From positions 1 through 52,855 of the forward strand of contig NZ_FRBI01000038.1 in assembly GCF_900142575.1 (NCBI RefSeq): a stretch of 52,855 nt of DNA, given 5' to 3'. The notes beneath the pieces were generated by a model. That model searched no databases. It was given only the letters and a program-made list of their open reading frames with translations, and was not told the origin of the DNA. This document shows, piece by piece, positions 51,039-52,855 of the stretch. The position numbers and the translations under genes were made by a program. How positions within the stretch are numbered: the first letter of the stretch is position 1; the number at the start of each line of letters is the position of its first letter. The stretch comes from Actinacidiphila paucisporea (GTDB lineage Bacteria; Actinomycetota; Actinomycetes; Streptomycetales; Streptomycetaceae).

Positions 51039-51870
51039 TTGTACAGCCACGAGAGCGCCAAGAAGGGCGGGGCCGAGAAGGCCGCGCGTTCACCCCGCCG
51101 GTCCGGGCCAGCCCTCCCCGGACGGTCGCAGGGCCTGCCCGGCCTTCAGCGGGCCGTCGGCAACGCGGCCGTCGTACAGCTGCTCGGTCAGTCCGGGCAC
51201 TCGTGGGCTAAGCCCGAGGAGCACCAGCACTCCGCCGGCTGCGGTCACCGGGGGGAGTCGCCCGCGCCTCCGCCGCCGAGGTCGGCGCCCGCGCGTGACC
51301 GGGCTGGGGGAGGGAGTGGAGTCGGCTGTCACCGGTCGTGCCGCCGTGTTCACCGAGCCTCTGCCGAGTTCGGAGACTATATCGGAGGGGATGTTTTGGT
51401 TCGCCTGGGCCGCACTCGAAGGTCAAGAGAAAGTGCGCAGCGCGGTGGAGCAGTCCGCACGGGGGTTGAGTCCCCAGGAGGGTCAGCGACTTCTGGCTCA
51501 GTTCGACGAAACGCTGGAGGCGAAGAAGCAGGAACTGGAGGGGACCGTCGTCGGCGCCGTGGTGACGGGTGGAGTGATCGGCCAGGCCGTGAACGTCATC
51601 CCGCACCGCTGGAAGCGGTCAGTCCGCAAACGTACCCGAAACTGCTGGACGCTCGTAACGAGGCTCTACGCCAGGCCGCCGATGATTTCCGGGTGAGGAG
51701 CCAGGAGCGAATGATCGAGCAGATGAAGGACGAATTCGGCACCTTCCAGTGTCGCGTGAATGAGATTCTCGGACAGCGGCTTGGGGTGCGGTTGAATGGC
51801 GTATGCCTGTCGGCCTGCCGCTGGTCGTCTCCGATGCGGACCGTGAAGTTCTGCGCTCGTGGGTCCGCTC
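51039..51870 (+). pseudogene. eCIS/DUF4157-type leader protein, three frameshifts
   Basis: TTG 51039 opens YSHESAKKGGAEKAARSPRR, then GLPGLQRAVGNAAVVQLLGQ, SGHSWAKPEEHQHSAGCGH. This is the N-terminal leader found on Streptomyces DUF4157 and extracellular contractile injection system cargo proteins. The frame then changes near 51290 (VESAVTGRAAVFTEPLPSSE, GMFWFAWAALEGQEKVRSAV, VVGAVVTGGVIGQAVNVI), near 51605 (YPKLLDARNEALRQAADDFR, MIEQMKDEFGTFQCRVNEIL) and near 51795 (MPVGLPLVVSDADREVLRSW). Repaired length is about 275 aa. No DUF4157 metalloprotease domain follows; the helical and glycine-hydrophobic body may be a toxin or pore-type domain. Confidence 0.6.
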
Positions 51871-51882
51871 GCCGCCGAGCTG

Positions 51883-51920
51883 CAGGCCCCGCCCCCGCGA
51901 ACGAGCGGGGGCGGGGCCTG
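51883..51920. terminator. Bidirectional terminator
   Basis: CAGGCCCCGCCCCCGC and its exact reverse complement around a 6-nt loop, between the convergent leader-protein pseudogene and the xylanase. Confidence 0.85.
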
Positions 51921-51971
51921 CCGGGTCCCCGTGGGCCGCGCCGCCGACGGCGGCTCTGGCGGTGACCGGGG

Positions 51972-52855
51972 TCAGCGGGTGGTGCAGGAGAGCGTCGGAG
52001 CGCCGTTGCTGCCTGAGTAGTTGGCGTTGAACCCGAACGAGGTGCTGGCACCGGCTCCCACGGCGCCGTTGTAACTCGCGTTGTTCACCGTCACCGTGTT
52101 GCCGGACTGGGTGTAGGTGCCGCTCCACATGTTGGTGACCGTCTGGTTCCCGGGGAAGACCAACTGCACGGTCCAGCCGTTGGTGGTGGCGGAACCGTTG
52201 TTCTTGACGTTCACCACACCGGTGAACCCGGCGCCCCAGTCGGAGGAGTTGGTGAAGGTCGCGGTGCAGCCGTTGCCGCCGCCGCTCGGCGGCGGGGTGG
52301 TCGGCGGGGTGCTGGTGGGAGGCGTCGAGGTGGGCGGGTTGCTGGTGGGAGGAGGCGTGGTCGGCGTCGTGCTGGCGACGGTGATGTTGGAGTTGCCGGA
52401 GGACCCGTAGCCCTCGGTGGCCAGGATCTCGTAGTTCGGGGTGCCGAGGTTCAGGCCCGCCTGCGCCCACGCGTTGAAGAAGTTGGCCACGGTGATGGTG
52501 CCGCCGGTGCGCTTCGCCTGGCGGACCGCCCAGTACTGGTAGAACGTCGCGGTGCCCTGGATGGAGGGCTGGTTGACGCGCTGCGTCCGGTACAGGTCGT
52601 ACGTGCTGCCGTCGCTGTTGACGGAGCCCAGCCTGGAGGTGCCGGAACTCGGGTTGTAGTTGCCGTAGTTGTCGACGATGTAGTACTCGATGAGCGGGTT
52701 CGTGGTCCAGCCGTACAGCGACAGGTAGCAGTTGCCGTTGCAGTTCCACGAGCCCGAGTAGGTCACGGGGGCGGTCGTGCCCGGGTTCCAGCCCTTGCCG
52801 GCAACGAAGTTGGTCACGTTGTTCCACGTGGTGCTGTACTGGCCGCCGGAGCCCA
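51972..52855 (-). CDS. GH11 endo-1,4-beta-xylanase with CBM2 (partial, 5' end outside window)
   Basis: At least 294 residues; the N terminus with signal peptide lies beyond the right edge. GH11 jelly roll: VAGKGWNPGTTAPVTYSGSW, YGWTTNPLIEYYIVDNYGNY (nucleophile Glu in EYYIVD), RTQRVNQPSIQGTATFYQYW, and NYEILATEGYGSSGNSN (acid/base Glu in TEGY). A Pro/Thr linker leads to a C-terminal CBM2 (CTATFTNSSDWGAGFTGVVN, WTVQLVFPGNQTVTNMWSGT). Secreted, hydrolyses xylan. It ends 51 bp before a bidirectional terminator. Confidence 0.93.
   Translation of the reverse strand, partial: GSGGQYSTTWNNVTNFVAGKGWNPGTTAPVTYSGSWNCNGNCYLSLYGWTTNPLIEYYIVDNYGNYNPSSGTSRLGSVNSDGSTYDLYRTQRVNQPSIQGTATFYQYWAVRQAKRTGGTITVANFFNAWAQAGLNLGTPNYEILATEGYGSSGNSNITVASTTPTTPPPTSNPPTSTPPTSTPPTTPPPSGGGNGCTATFTNSSDWGAGFTGVVNVKNNGSATTNGWTVQLVFPGNQTVTNMWSGTYTQSGNTVTVNNASYNGAVGAGASTSFGFNANYSGSNGAPTLSCTTR

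Overview
The window is high-GC actinobacterial DNA with third-position GC bias and frequent GTG starts. It has secreted chitinase and xylanase genes, DasR-like boxes, a maltose-locus remnant and integrative-element scars in tRNA genes. This fits Streptomycetaceae (Streptomyces, Kitasatospora or Streptacidiphilus). The many transposon pieces, truncated genes and frameshifted genes suggest an accessory region or chromosome arm rather than core genome. Several frameshifts sit in G/C-rich stretches and two pairs compensate each other, so part of the apparent decay could be sequencing error.

Layout. 0-1.4 kb: a SUKH-type protein, then the 3' half of tRNA-Arg(CCG), the scar of an integrated element lying to its right. 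1.5-9.1 kb: island debris. It holds an element-type hypothetical gene and its broken second copy, an 854-bp IS21-like mini-element carrying a GNAT gene (43-bp inverted ends, 5-bp target duplication), iteron-like repeats, a frameshifted replication-relaxation gene, a WD40 protein of about 16 blades, a frameshifted alpha/beta hydrolase and an ISAs1-type transposase remnant. 9.2-12.5 kb: a tight four-gene operon with a small WXG100/LXG-like helical protein, a large DUF1023 alpha/beta-hydrolase protein, and two paralogous small proteins, one soluble and one a lipoprotein. This is the best candidate for an undescribed system, probably a type VII-linked effector with immunity. 12.9-18.6 kb: a small secreted protein, a complete IS630 element that caps a membrane-anchored NTPase gene with an internal amber codon, a divergent esterase behind a triple half-site operator, and the 3' half of tRNA-Pro(GGG).

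18.8-31.2 kb: an rve-family transposase, a GH18 chitinase with two DasR-like boxes, and a metabolic block. The block holds a frameshifted formaldehyde dehydrogenase, a DJ-1/PfpI protein, an ABM monooxygenase, an aldo/keto reductase fragment, two SDRs, a broken GH15, an HSL-type esterase and a MerR/SnoaL divergent pair. 31.1-33.4 kb: a gene graveyard with a TnpC-like accessory gene, recombinase tails, a DUF4232 tail and a caspase fragment. 33.6-36.5 kb: an LLM flavin oxidoreductase, a Tat-type secreted protein made of two near-identical Cys-rich repeats, and an XRE/MmyB regulator. 36.7-38.9 kb: a decayed maltose locus.

39.1-43.6 kb: a divergent membrane pair, one member being an Hsp70/actin-like domain joined through a membrane segment to a YVTN propeller. 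43.6-45.9 kb: a response regulator and an ABC-2 permease whose kinase and ATPase partners are both truncated. 46.3-52.9 kb: a D-Ala-D-Ala carboxypeptidase, a chagasin-like lipoprotein, a large secreted protease-like protein, a frameshifted protein with an eCIS/DUF4157-type leader, and a GH11-CBM2 xylanase running off the right edge.
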